Below are positions 18,213-28,292 of a DNA stretch of 64,000 nucleotides, piece by piece. This stretch comes from Imperialibacter roseus (lineage in GTDB: Bacteria > Bacteroidota > Bacteroidia > Cytophagales > Cyclobacteriaceae): contig NZ_CP136051.1 of assembly GCF_032999765.1 (NCBI RefSeq), positions 4,978,501 to 5,042,500 on the forward strand, in the 5' to 3' direction. The position numbers and the translations under genes were made by a program. The notes beneath the pieces are model-generated. The model was not told the DNA's origin. It searched no databases and saw only the letters and a program-made list of their open reading frames with translations. Positions within the stretch are counted from its first letter, which is position 1. Each line of letters starts with the position of its first letter.

Positions 18213-18776
18213 TTCTTCCAACGGAATCGTTAAACCTGAGAACAACTTACTTTTCAAAGTTTCCTCCTTCTTAAGGATGGTCAACAGGTAAAATCTCCCA
18301 TTTTTGTCCAGCACAAACACACGAACATCCTCACCTTCCGGATCAACCACCCAATACTCCTTCACTTCAAATTTCTGATAAAGGAGTAATTTTTCTGACA
18401 TGTCTTTTTTTGAAGTGGAAGGAGCTAGAATCTCTACCACCAGGTCAGGTGCCCCAATAGCGCCCTTCTCATCAAGCTTGTTTTTGTCGCAAAAAACAGA
18501 CAGGTCGGGCTGAACAACGTTTTCAACTAGTTCTTCTTGAGAATAGTCCTCGGACAGGCGAACATCAAAGGGCGACGCATAGACTTCACATTTTTTATTC
18601 CTCAAAAAATTTTGGAGGTGGAAATGGATAGTTCCGCTGATTTTTTGATGCCTTCTGCTCGGAGCAGGACTCATATCGTAAGGCATACCATCGATAATCT
18701 CCCACCTTTCGCTGTCGGGCCAGGTGAGGTAATCAGCATAAGTGACTTTTTTGTTCTTATAAATAGGGAGAGCCAT
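18198..18776 (-). CDS. Uma2 family endonuclease (DUF820)
   Basis: 192 residues. The family pattern is clear: TYADYLTWPDSERWEIIDG at the start, VQPDLSVFCDK, GAPDLVVEILAPSTSKKD with the PD-(D/E)XK-like Asp and Glu, and KEYWVVDPEGEDVRVF. Uma2 proteins have a restriction-endonuclease-like fold; their biological role is not settled. The gene stands alone between a glycosyltransferase and a TPR-protein gene, and its 3' end overlaps the glycosyltransferase gene by 15 bases on the opposite strand. The catalytic residues seem complete. Confidence 0.88.
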   Translation of the reverse strand: MALPIYKNKKVTYADYLTWPDSERWEIIDGMPYDMSPAPSRRHQKISGTIHFHLQNFLRNKKCEVYASPFDVRLSEDYSQEELVENVVQPDLSVFCDKNKLDEKGAIGAPDLVVEILAPSTSKKDMSEKLLLYQKFEVKEYWVVDPEGEDVRVFVLDKNGRFYLLTILKKEETLKSKLFSGLTIPLEELFAE

Positions 18777-18801
18777 GACTAAATTTACCTGTTTTTCTTA
18801 T

Positions 18802-19998
18802 CTAATCCATCTCCTTCAAATTCTTTTTGGCCACTTCCCATGCACGGTCTTTTCTGCCTGCAAGGCGTTTGACTTCTTTGTAGTATTCCTTTGCCTCTTT
18901 TTGATTGTTTTCTTTTTCGGCTATTTCTCCAAGGGCCAACAGAGAATACAGGTTATAACCCATTTGCTGGGTTTCATTCTTGGAACTAAACCTTACTGCT
19001 TCTTTGTAGAACTTTTTGGCATTCGTATAGTCTTTTCTCGTTTGATATATCTGGCCCAGAAAGAAAGCAGCATACCGGCCACTGTTTTCCTCGTAGCCAT
19101 CATATCTCTGATAATACTTATCGATGATCTCCAGAGAGGTTTTCTCACAAAGCTGATAGTCGCCAGTGCCATACAAGAGCCGTGAGTAGTATCGATGGAA
19201 GTATGGGTTGTCAGGAAACGTCTGATGCAAGTATTCGGCCACTTGCAAAGCTTCGTACATGTTTTTTCCTTCACTCGATAAAATCCGCATAAGGAAATAC
19301 TGGGCCTCAGTGCGAGTGTAAAAAGCGTTCCTGGCCACTTCTTTCAGCTGTTTAATTCCATCATCTTTATCTCCTTTGTCGAAAAACAACATGATGGGCT
19401 TCAGCAAAGGATAGTTTTCAGGTACCCAAACGGAGTAATAGTTATACAAGGCGTCACCAAAAAGTATTTCAGGGCTGAGATCCTCCTGCCCACGGCACTC
19501 CTCCAGATAGGCCAATGCATTCTTACCTGCTACAGCGGCCTTAGTCCATTTTTTTCTCTCGGAAAGCAATCGGCCCTGAAACGAATAGGTGGCAGAAAGA
19601 AAAAAAGCGCCTTCGACCTTATTCACTTCCTTGTAAAGCCGCTCGGAGAGGACGAGAGCGGTGTCCATATAAGCATAAAACTTTTTATCGTACTGCTCAT
19701 TTTCAATATTGGGCACAATCTTCCACCATTCGGACAAACCCATTAAAAAATATGGCAGCGGATGCCAACCATACTTTTGCTTCAGCCACCTGAATTGCTT
19801 TTCGGCTGTAGCAAAATGAAAGTTATACATATTGTTGAGGGCCTCGGTAGCGTCAAGCTGCACCTTGATGTCGTTAATGAGCAACTTACTGGCGACGTCC
19901 ACAGTATCCGCCTTCACTTCTCCCACATTTATAGTTTGAGAAAATGAAAGGTCAGCAAAGCCGACTGACAACAATAAAGTGATAATGATAAACCTCAT
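18802..19998 (-). CDS. Exported tetratricopeptide-repeat protein
   Basis: 398 residues from ATG 19998, which places a clean signal peptide at the N-terminus (MRFIIITLLLSVGFADLSFS, cleavage near SFSQ); an ATG at 20034 would add 12 residues before it. The body consists of helical repeats of TPR type, best seen in the last third (AAFFLGQIYQTRKDYTNAKK and LLALGEIAEKENNQKEAKEYY). Such proteins act as periplasmic scaffolds in Bacteroidota. No catalytic motif is seen and no partner is indicated by the neighbours. The protein ends in a Lys-rich helix. Confidence 0.8.
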   Translation of the reverse strand: MRFIIITLLLSVGFADLSFSQTINVGEVKADTVDVASKLLINDIKVQLDATEALNNMYNFHFATAEKQFRWLKQKYGWHPLPYFLMGLSEWWKIVPNIENEQYDKKFYAYMDTALVLSERLYKEVNKVEGAFFLSATYSFQGRLLSERKKWTKAAVAGKNALAYLEECRGQEDLSPEILFGDALYNYYSVWVPENYPLLKPIMLFFDKGDKDDGIKQLKEVARNAFYTRTEAQYFLMRILSSEGKNMYEALQVAEYLHQTFPDNPYFHRYYSRLLYGTGDYQLCEKTSLEIIDKYYQRYDGYEENSGRYAAFFLGQIYQTRKDYTNAKKFYKEAVRFSSKNETQQMGYNLYSLLALGEIAEKENNQKEAKEYYKEVKRLAGRKDRAWEVAKKNLKEMD

Positions 19999-20103
19999 AG
20001 TTTGGTGGAGTGCCAAAAGTCTGCCAATTTTCAAATTGAATAATTAAGATAACAACGAATCAACGGCAAACCCGTTCTGTGAATTGTAAATTTTTCCATT
20101 GAT

Positions 20104-20751
20104 ATGCAACTTTCCAAAGAAAGACGACAAGAACTTCTCGACGAATGGTTTTCATTTGGCACTGGACAGCTGTTTGCTGTCATCTGCGTTGTCACGTTGA
20201 TACTGCTTTTTATCAAAAAAAGTTTCATCGAAGGAGAGTTAGCCGCATTCGAGATTCTACAGGAGCGTGGTGAGATGGGATTTTTCCACGCCTTAAGTGC
20301 TGTGCAGTACCTCACAGTTCCACTCGTTTATGCCTGGAAGTTTACCGTTACGGCATTTATCCTCTATGTGGGCGGCTTTATGTTTGGCTACAAGCTTACT
20401 TTCAAAGACATGTGGCGGCTGGCTTTGGCAGCAGAACTTGTCTTTTTTATTCCCGAGCTTATTAAAATCGCCTGGTTTCTGGTAGTAAACACCGACCCTA
20501 CCTATCAGGAAATTGGCTCCTTCTATCCGCTCTCCATGATGAACCTGTTCGATTTTGAGTCGTTGGCACCCCGCTGGCATTATCCTCTCAAGGCACTCAA
20601 TCTCTTTGAGGTTGTGTACTGGATTGCGCTAGCCGCAGGTGTTTATGTCATCTCAGGGAAGCAGAGGAAAAATAGCATCATCATTGTGGCAACATCGTAT
20701 GTGCTTTGGTTTTTTCTTTGGATTGGCTTCTACCTGATTATCTATAAGTAG
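20104..20751 (+). CDS. Integral membrane protein of unknown function (Yip1-like topology)
   Basis: 215 residues with five hydrophobic segments, starting at about residues 22-38, 60-82, 103-125, 165-180 and 192-213. A soluble acidic N-terminus (LSKERRQELLDEWF) precedes the first. The arrangement resembles the YIP1 superfamily of small polytopic proteins, but no diagnostic motif is certain. It is divergent from the TPR-protein gene and convergent with the DUF4260 gene, six bases apart. Function unknown. Confidence 0.75.
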   Translation: MQLSKERRQELLDEWFSFGTGQLFAVICVVTLILLFIKKSFIEGELAAFEILQERGEMGFFHALSAVQYLTVPLVYAWKFTVTAFILYVGGFMFGYKLTFKDMWRLALAAELVFFIPELIKIAWFLVVNTDPTYQEIGSFYPLSMMNLFDFESLAPRWHYPLKALNLFEVVYWIALAAGVYVISGKQRKNSIIIVATSYVLWFFLWIGFYLIIYK

Positions 20752-20757
20752 TCGGAA

Positions 20758-21111
20758 CTATTTTTTACCTATCCACCCGAGGTGGGTATGTTTGAAATCG
20801 TCAGCATACTTTAGGCCATAGCCAAAAACCCTGTCCATGGCGCTGTGACCAAATAATAGAAGCCCGGCGAACATCCATTCTGGCGATGAAATGACAAAGC
20901 CTGTTACAAAGCAAGCCACAGCTACCCCTTTATGATGTGCTAAGTTGTAAAAGACAGCACCAATTTTAGTGTTGAACAAATAGCCTATCATACTTACGTC
21001 TGGTGCAAGCAGCCAGGCAAAGAACAGCCACCAGGCGTAGTCCAGATAAATGGTGCCTAAAAAGGCGGCAATAAACATCGCAGCTTCCTCAAGGTTAAGT
21101 AGTGATTTCAT
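20758..21111 (-). CDS. DUF4260 family membrane protein
   Basis: 117 residues with four short hydrophobic segments. The conserved features of DUF4260 are visible: LNLEEAAMFIAA at the start, DVSMIGYLF, YNLAHHKGVA, LFGHSAMDRVFGYGLKY and the C-terminal HTHLGWIG. His and Asp residues within the membrane region are conserved in the family, which has no assigned function. The gene stands alone and is divergent from the DUF2723 gene with about 220 bases between. Length matches the family. Confidence 0.88.
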   Translation of the reverse strand: MKSLLNLEEAAMFIAAFLGTIYLDYAWWLFFAWLLAPDVSMIGYLFNTKIGAVFYNLAHHKGVAVACFVTGFVISSPEWMFAGLLLFGHSAMDRVFGYGLKYADDFKHTHLGWIGKK

Positions 21112-21331
21112 GCTTCACAGTTGTTTTTAAACTAATGCCGGTTACTTTACTCCAAATACGCATTAGCAAAGAGTAGGGTTTTATTCAAAAAAATTATGTA
21201 AAATGCAAAACTCCACCCTTCATGAGAACCATTTTATCGCATCTTGAAATAATGTAAAAAGATACAAAACAGAGGCAACCCTGCGTTTGTAAACAGAGTC
21301 TTAAGCTTATATGTAAAACCAGCTTTTGAGC

Positions 21332-24283
21332 ATGAAGAACTTTAAACTGATCAACAACCTGACCGGTTGGGCGGTATTTTTTGTTGCGCTCACAGTTTAT
21401 GCCCTCACATTAGAACCGACGGCCAGTTTCTGGGACTGTGGGGAATTTATAGCTGCCAGCTACAAGTTGCAGATTCCACACCCTCCCGGACCACCGTTTT
21501 TTCTGCTGCTTGGTCGCTTTTTTACTTTTTTGGCGTTAGGCGACACCGAGCAGATCGCATTCTGGGTGAACATGATGAGCGCAGTAAGCAGCGCTCTGGC
21601 TGTAATGTTTCTTTACTGGAGCATCGTGCTACTGGCTTCCAAAATTATCAAGGCTGAGCTTCTTGACCTCCAGGCAAAAGATGCACTCGTGTTAATGGGT
21701 TCTGGGGTAACCGGATCACTCGCTTTCGCCTTTTCCGACACCTTCTGGTTTTCTGCCGTTGAAGCAGAGGTTTACGCCATGTCCATGTTCTTCACTGCCA
21801 TCGCTTTTTGGGCCATCCTCAGGTGGGACGCACTGGAAAATGCGTCGCTTTCCAACAAGTGGCTATTATTCATCGCCTACCTGATGGGCCTGTCCATTGG
21901 TGTGCACCCAATGAACCTGCTCACGATTCCATCTCTGGCACTCATCTATTACTTTAAGAATTACACTTTCTCCTGGAAAGGGCTGGCCGTTACAATTGTT
22001 TCGAGCGGGATAGGTATTCTGTTCGTCATGTTTGGATTCCGGGTCGGCGTGATGAGCCTCCTCACAAGATTCGAAATATTCTTCGTCAACTCCCTCCAAC
22101 TTGGCTTTGGCAGCGGTGCCGCCTTCGGCATGGTCATTATTGCAGCAAGCATTCTGCTGGCAGTCTATTTTACGCAAAAAAAGGGACTGGTGGGGCTCAA
22201 CACGCTTGCACTTTGCATTAGCTTTCTCATTATTGGCTATTCGTCGTTCGGAATTCTCACCATACGATCATCAAAAAATCCGCTAATTGACATGTGGAAT
22301 CCGGAGAACCTGCCCAATTTTGTGGGTTATCTGGACATGAAGCAGTACGGAACCAGACCTTTGTTGTACGGCAACTACTATGACGCAAAGCTGATTGATC
22401 AGCAACTTGGCGATCCGGTTTATCAAAAAGGTATCACTTCTTATGAGATAGAAGACTACGATTATCAACTTAACTACGACCCTGCAAGAACGACAGTTCT
22501 CCCGAGGCTTTGGAGCCAAAGAGATCGTCACCCCGAGGCCTATCAACGAATTTTAGGCCTACAGCCCGGGCAAAAGCCAAATTTCGCAGAAAACATCAAG
22601 TACCTGTTTACTTACCAGCTGGGCCATATGTACATGAGGTACTTTATGTGGAATTTTGCCGGCAGGGAAAGTGATCAGCAAGATGCTGGTTTCGTCGCTC
22701 TGACATCTTCTGTGGCTCCTTCAATGGAAGGGAACCATGCCAGAAACAGCTTTTTAATGCTGCCACTGGTACTCGGCTTAGTCGGTCTTTTTTTTAACTA
22801 CAAAAAAAACCTGCAGTCTTTTTCAGTAATAGGTGTTCTATTCTTTATTACGGGAGTCGGGTTAGTACTCTACCTCAACTCACCCCCAGACGAGCCAAGA
22901 GAGAGGGATTACATCTATGTAGCATCTTTCTTTGCCTTCTGCATTTGGATTGGCCTTGGGGCATTTGCATTTCTCCGCCAGTCGCAACAGTTCTTTGCTG
23001 AGCGAAAATTGGCCCTCGCCATGGCCTGGTTTGCTACACTCATGGTGCCTGGCATCATGGTTATGCAGGGCTGGGATGACCACGATCGCTCCGGCAGGTA
23101 CTACTCTGTTGACATGGCAAAAAATTACCTGACTGGATGTGAGCCAAATGGCATCCTATTTACCGGAGGCGACAACGATACTTACCCGCTGTGGTATGCG
23201 CAGGATGTGGCAGGCGTAAGAACCGATATGAGGGTAATTGTTGGCTCGCTCTTTAGTGCAGACTGGAATATTGACATGATGAAACGGAAAGCCTACGAAT
23301 CAGAGCCCCTCCCTTTTTCTATTGATAAAACACTTTATAAGCAGGGAGGCCCTATCGACTACGTACCTGTAGTGGAAAACCCGAATCTAAAAGGAAGTGC
23401 CATAGACCTGAATCAATACCTCAGCTTACTGAAAAAAAAGCACCCGGCAATTATGGTGGAAACAAGGACAGGGTCAAGCCTCGCCTCGTTACCCTCAAAA
23501 TTGATTCGACTGCCTGTTAGCAAAGAAGATGTGCTGGCCAGGCACCTGGTGCCCGACACGATGACCCAATATATTCCTGATTTTATCACTTTTGAAGTTA
23601 CTGGAAATGGTCTTCAAAAAAGTGAAATCATGCTGCTCGACCTGATCGCCTCCAACAACTGGGAACGACCCATTTACTTCACTCATACCGCCCTGAGTTT
23701 ACTGCCGTTTGATCTCAGTAAATATGTTGTGCAAGAAGGGATGACTTACAAACTGCTCCCTGTCGAAAATCCTGAGAGCGATAGCCATTTGATCAATAGC
23801 CATGTCATGTTTGCCAACATGACGGAGAATTACTCCTGGAGAAACCTCAACAATCCTGATGTCAATTATTCGTCGTATTACCAAAAGCAGCTGATGAGCC
23901 CCCGCCTGGGCTTCAACTTACTTGCCGAAGCACTCATGCTGGAAGGGAAAAATGACATGGCACTCGAGGCACTTCACAAAAGCCTCAATGCCATTCCCGA
24001 TGACACCATTCCCTACGATCTCTCGGCCGTAGAAACAACCGGACTGCTCCTGGCACTCAACGACAGTGACACTGCGATAGCCATTGGGAAAACCCTGATC
24101 GAAAGGGCCGACAAAGAGCTCAGTTATTATTCTTCCGCTGTGAAGCAAGATGCTTTTGAGGTCAGAAAGAACCTGTTTGTGCTCGACAGACTCCAGCGGA
24201 TACTGAAAGCCTACGGTTTTAATGAAGATGCATTGAAAACCGAAAGCATTTTCAGAAAGCATTACTCACATTTCGAGGGATAA
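21332..24283 (+). CDS. DUF2723 membrane glycosyltransferase-like protein, copy 1
   Basis: 983 residues from ATG 21332 (a TTG two codons upstream is in frame). The N-terminal half is a polytopic membrane domain with the DUF2723 signature EPTASFWDCGEFIAASYKL near residues 31-49, followed by PHPPGPPFF. YLNSPPDEPRERDYIY lies in a later loop, and the last 400 residues are a soluble, probably periplasmic domain with GGDNDTYPLWYAQ and helical repeats at the end. Vertebrate TMEM260, a protein O-mannosyltransferase, belongs to this family, so a lipid-sugar-dependent protein glycosylation role is likely. The acidic residues in the first loop are present. It is followed by a close paralogue. Confidence 0.88.
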   Translation: MKNFKLINNLTGWAVFFVALTVYALTLEPTASFWDCGEFIAASYKLQIPHPPGPPFFLLLGRFFTFLALGDTEQIAFWVNMMSAVSSALAVMFLYWSIVLLASKIIKAELLDLQAKDALVLMGSGVTGSLAFAFSDTFWFSAVEAEVYAMSMFFTAIAFWAILRWDALENASLSNKWLLFIAYLMGLSIGVHPMNLLTIPSLALIYYFKNYTFSWKGLAVTIVSSGIGILFVMFGFRVGVMSLLTRFEIFFVNSLQLGFGSGAAFGMVIIAASILLAVYFTQKKGLVGLNTLALCISFLIIGYSSFGILTIRSSKNPLIDMWNPENLPNFVGYLDMKQYGTRPLLYGNYYDAKLIDQQLGDPVYQKGITSYEIEDYDYQLNYDPARTTVLPRLWSQRDRHPEAYQRILGLQPGQKPNFAENIKYLFTYQLGHMYMRYFMWNFAGRESDQQDAGFVALTSSVAPSMEGNHARNSFLMLPLVLGLVGLFFNYKKNLQSFSVIGVLFFITGVGLVLYLNSPPDEPRERDYIYVASFFAFCIWIGLGAFAFLRQSQQFFAERKLALAMAWFATLMVPGIMVMQGWDDHDRSGRYYSVDMAKNYLTGCEPNGILFTGGDNDTYPLWYAQDVAGVRTDMRVIVGSLFSADWNIDMMKRKAYESEPLPFSIDKTLYKQGGPIDYVPVVENPNLKGSAIDLNQYLSLLKKKHPAIMVETRTGSSLASLPSKLIRLPVSKEDVLARHLVPDTMTQYIPDFITFEVTGNGLQKSEIMLLDLIASNNWERPIYFTHTALSLLPFDLSKYVVQEGMTYKLLPVENPESDSHLINSHVMFANMTENYSWRNLNNPDVNYSSYYQKQLMSPRLGFNLLAEALMLEGKNDMALEALHKSLNAIPDDTIPYDLSAVETTGLLLALNDSDTAIAIGKTLIERADKELSYYSSAVKQDAFEVRKNLFVLDRLQRILKAYGFNEDALKTESIFRKHYSHFEG

Positions 24284-24423
24284 CAATCTCCCAATTTGAT
24301 TTAGAGGCTTGCTACCCTTTTAATTAGGTGGTAAGCCTTTTCTTCTCCCCCTCAATATTATAGGTATCCGTAAGGCAGATAGCTTATTAATTACTATTTT
24401 CGCCCGAATAAAAAATTAATAGA

Positions 24424-27377
24424 ATGAATTATATAAAGGTGAATAACCTTACCGGTTGGTTCGTTTTTGCCATTGCCACCCTCGTTTATTGGCTAACTGT
24501 TGAGCCCACCGCCAGCTTCTGGGACTGTGGAGAATTTATAGCAGTTTCATATAAACTCGAAGTGCCTCACCCCCCAGGGGCTCCACTCTTTCTGTTGATA
24601 GGAAGATTCTTCAGCTTGTTCGCCCTCGGTGACGTGGAAAGGGTAGCCTATTGGATCAATATTTCGAGTGTGCTGAGCAGTGGATTTTCCATTCTTTTCC
24701 TTTTCTGGACAATCACAGCTCTTGCTAACAAGCTAATGGGGTTGAAGCCTGGCCAGGGCACCGACGATCAAAACTGGTCGATTATTGCAGCTGGTATTGT
24801 AGGCAGCCTTGCGTACACCTTTTCGGATTCCTTCTGGTTTTCGGCTGTTGAAGCCGAGGTTTATGCCATTTCATCCTTCTTTACCGCCTTTGTTGTGTGG
24901 GCCATCCTGAAGTGGGAGCAAATTGATGACGACAGGCACAGAAATCGTTGGTTCCTGCTACTTGCTTACACCGTTGGTCTATCTATCGGCATTCACCTTC
25001 TCAACCTTGTAGCCATTCCAGCCCTTGGCCTTATCGTGTACTTCAAGTATTACGAAGAGGTAACAACCAAGGGTGTATTGACAACCCTGGCAGTTAGTGG
25101 TGCCATCATCCTTATCATTATGGCCGGCGTCATCCCGGGCTTGCCAAGTCTCGCCTTCTCTTTCGAGCTTTTCTTTGTGAACTCGCTTGGCTTGCCATTT
25201 AAGTCTGGCATCATCGTTTTCGTTCTTCTTTTCCTCGGCGCTCTTATTTACGGAATCATTTATTCCGAGAAAAAGAGAAGGTCATTCTGAACACCTCGCT
25301 GCTGGCTTTTGCTTTCATTCTGATTGGCTATTCTTCCTACACGGTCGTTCTTATCAGGTCGAATTACAATCCTCCTATTGACGAGAACAACCCTGAAAAC
25401 GTAAACACCTTTGTTTCCTACCTCAAAAGAGAGCAATATGGTGATCGGCCGCTTTTCTTTGGGCAGTACTTTACCACCGAGCTTCAGGAACAGAAAAAAG
25501 GAGCTCCTGTGTACGCTAAAGGTGAAACGGAATACGATATTATTGACTACAAAGTAGACGCTATCTACGACAAAACTGGCATGACCATCCTGCCAAGGAT
25601 GTACAGCTCCACAGCTGAACATGCCAAGCGCTACAGAGAAATTACCGGTCTCAGGGCAGGACAAAAACCTACCTTTGGAGACAACCTGTACTTCATGTTC
25701 AAATATCAGCTCGGTCATATGTACATGAGGTACTTCATGTGGAATTTTGCCGGGCGTGAAAGCGATGTACAGGACGCCAGTTGGACTTCGCCTGCAGATG
25801 CCTTTAAGAAAGTGCCATGGGAGCTTGAAAATAACAAAGGACGAAATAACTATTTGTTCATCCCGCTTATTCTTGGCCTGATTGGTTTCTTCTATCAGTA
25901 CAGAAAAGACCAAAAGAACTTTAGCGTGATGCTGCTGCTGTTCTTTTTAACAGGAGCTGCCCTGGTGCTTTACCTTAACTCTCCTCCTTCGGAGCCAAGA
26001 GAAAGAGACTATATCTACGTGGGGTCTTTCTATGTATTCTCCATCTGGATTGGCTTTGCCGTATTGGCCATGTACGATTTATTCCAAAGGTTTATTGCCA
26101 ATAAAAAAGCGGCCATTGCCACTTCTCTCATCATCTGTTTAAGCTGCCCGGCCATTATGGCGAGCGAAAACTGGGATGATCATGACAGGTCGGATCGATA
26201 TTTTTCGGTAGACACTGCCAGAAACTTCCTGGCGAGCTGCGCCCCCAATGCCATTCTCTTCACGGGTGGCGATAACGACACCTTCCCGCTTTGGTATGTG
26301 CAGGAGGTAGAAGGCTTCCGCACTGACGTTCGGGTGGTGGTGCTGAGCTATTTCAACACCGACTGGTACATCGATCAAATGATGAGACAGGCATACGAAT
26401 CTGAGCCGTTCCCATTCTCACTGACCAGCAAAGACTACCGCCAGGGTGGGTTGAATGACTTCGTGGTGGTAATGGAAAGAGAGAACATCAAAGGCGCCAT
26501 TAGCCTTGAGCAGTACATGAAGCTGGTGCGTGAAGGCAATCCTGCTCTCAGAGTGGCGACTTCGATAAGCGCCTACAACTCCATTCCTTCCAAAAGCGTG
26601 TACCTGAATGTTGACTCTGCCAGCGTAATGTCAAAGGGAATTATTCCTTCCACACTACAAGACTACATGGTGCCTAGAATGGTGTTCAACATCAAAGACA
26701 GGGTGCTGGAAAAGAAAGACCTGGCCATTCTGGATATTATATTGACCAACAAATGGGAGCGCCCTATTTATTTCAACAACACCTCGTTAGCCAGTGTCAA
26801 TATCGATATCAGGCGATATGCTGTTCAAGAGGGTAACGCTTACCGGTTGCTCCCTGTCGAAAACCCTGACAACCAGGAAACCTTTGTAGATGTAGACATT
26901 ATGTACGACAACATGATGAACAACTTCTACTGGAGAGGCTTGCAGGATCCGAGCATTTACTACACTGAGGATTACAGGAATTTTGTTCTTAACCACAGGG
27001 CAAGCTTCAACACACTGGCTGAATCTCTCCTGATGGTAGATGACACTGAAAGGGCAAAAAATGCGCTTCTTAAATCTCTTGAGGTAATGCCAGACTCGGT
27101 AGTTCCCTATGATCACTTTACTGTAAGAATGGTGAGCCTGTTGATGGAAGTTGGCGAGGAAGAAAAAGCCAAAGAGATAGCAGCTACAATGAGTATGAGA
27201 GCTGATGAAATGCTCACCTACATGTTCGATAATTTGATTGCCGATTCCTTTACGGTGCAAAAGAATCTGATTGTACTCAACGAATTAGCCAGGGTGTTCC
27301 GGGCCTATGAAGATCCGGAGCTGGGAAAAACATACGAGGAACTCTTCCGAAAACACTACGGAATGATGAATAACTAA
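24424..27377 (+). pseudogene. DUF2723 membrane glycosyltransferase-like protein, copy 2, with one-base frameshift
   Basis: This is a paralogue of the preceding gene with the same signature (EPTASFWDCGEFIAVSYKL), membrane half and soluble half (GGDNDTFPLWYVQ). The frame breaks at an A-run at 25270-25274: the first part ends EKKRRSF-stop at 25290, while the continuation LNTSLLAFAFILIGYSS runs in another frame. Adding one A gives EKKEKVILN and a product of 984 residues, against 983 for copy 1, so a single deletion explains everything. No other damage is visible. It may be a sequencing error in a homopolymer or a recent inactivation. Function as for copy 1. Confidence 0.87.
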
Positions 27378-27382
27378 TGAAA

Positions 27383-27407
27383 AGCCCCGAAATATGGGGC
27401 TTTTTTT
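27383..27407. terminator. Bidirectional intrinsic terminator
   Basis: AGCCCC (27383-27388), a seven-base loop and GGGGCT (27396-27401), followed by a run of seven T and preceded by A-rich sequence, so it can work both ways. It lies between the convergent DUF2723 copy 2 and the methyltransferase gene. Confidence 0.85.
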
Positions 27408-28179
27408 ATTTCCTCAAAATCAGGAACAAATCAAGGGACGTATCGGCGTCGTCCGAAACCAGGTAGTCATCGTGAGAAATTGACGACACCAGACTGTCGG
27501 ATGCCTTTTGCAGGTTATTCCGGTTAAGCCTGTTCAGCAGATCATAAGGAATCCGAAGCATCCAGGCAGGCAATCGATACTGTAAATTGAGCACATCAAA
27601 CCTGGTGATCCTTTTCACGGAAGCTCTGTTTTTCTCGTGGTAGTCCATCACTTTTTCGCTTCCGGCAATTCCCTTCATTTCCACATCAGCAAAGTATTTT
27701 TTGGCCTTATCGGTCAATTCCAAGGCAGTGTATTCCCGGATATGCCATGGATTTCTGGTCAGCGTCAGCTTGATGTTGGGTGTAGTGAGCAACGCCACGC
27801 CCCCGGGCTTTAGCACCCTGGCCATTTCTTTCAGAAACAGCTCGTCATCCTTTATATGCTCTATTACCTGAAAGCTAACAATGCTGTCGAATGCATTGTC
27901 TTCAAGGCCGCTAAATGGGGGAAATACAGCTTGCTTGAAATCACCCTTAGGGTTTTCTTTTTGAAGCTTTTCTACAATATCCCCGATTTTGTCGAGCGCA
28001 GTGTATTTCTCAACAAGGGGCATGAGCTCTTTCACCCCACGTCCCTCGCCGCACCCGAGCTCCAGCATGTTTCCTCTCACATAGTCTTTCGCCACTATGT
28101 AGGGTTTCAAAAGTCGCTGGTGTATCGGATTGTCTGAAAGTATCTCTGCTGAGGTAATTTCCGTAGTATAAACTGCCAT
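27406..28179 (-). CDS. Class I SAM-dependent methyltransferase
   Basis: 257 residues. The SAM motif NMLELGCGEGRGVKEL at about 37-52, SFQVIEHIKDDELFL and RVLKPGGVALLTTPN are in canonical Methyltransf_11/23 order. The remaining C-terminal part, with DVLNLQYRLPAWMLRIPYD, is typical of a subgroup seen next to glycan or lipid genes in Bacteroidota. It stands alone, convergent to the DUF2723 pair with a shared terminator and divergent from the GWxTD gene. Substrate unknown. Confidence 0.85.
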   Translation of the reverse strand: MAVYTTEITSAEILSDNPIHQRLLKPYIVAKDYVRGNMLELGCGEGRGVKELMPLVEKYTALDKIGDIVEKLQKENPKGDFKQAVFPPFSGLEDNAFDSIVSFQVIEHIKDDELFLKEMARVLKPGGVALLTTPNIKLTLTRNPWHIREYTALELTDKAKKYFADVEMKGIAGSEKVMDYHEKNRASVKRITRFDVLNLQYRLPAWMLRIPYDLLNRLNRNNLQKASDSLVSSISHDDYLVSDDADTSLDLFLILRK

Positions 28180-28292
28180 GAAGATTCAGTTCGGATTGCT
28201 TTTCGGCTTCAAAGTAAGATAAAATTATACTTTCGGTTCAAGTTTTTTAGTTACTTGGTTGTTATATGCTAAACATTCCCACGCATTTCAGT

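Noticed and set aside
21288-21317. TTTG with TATATGTA 18 bases later as promoter of the first DUF2723 gene
   Set aside because: The -7 box matches only partly (TA and two T), so support is too weak to list.
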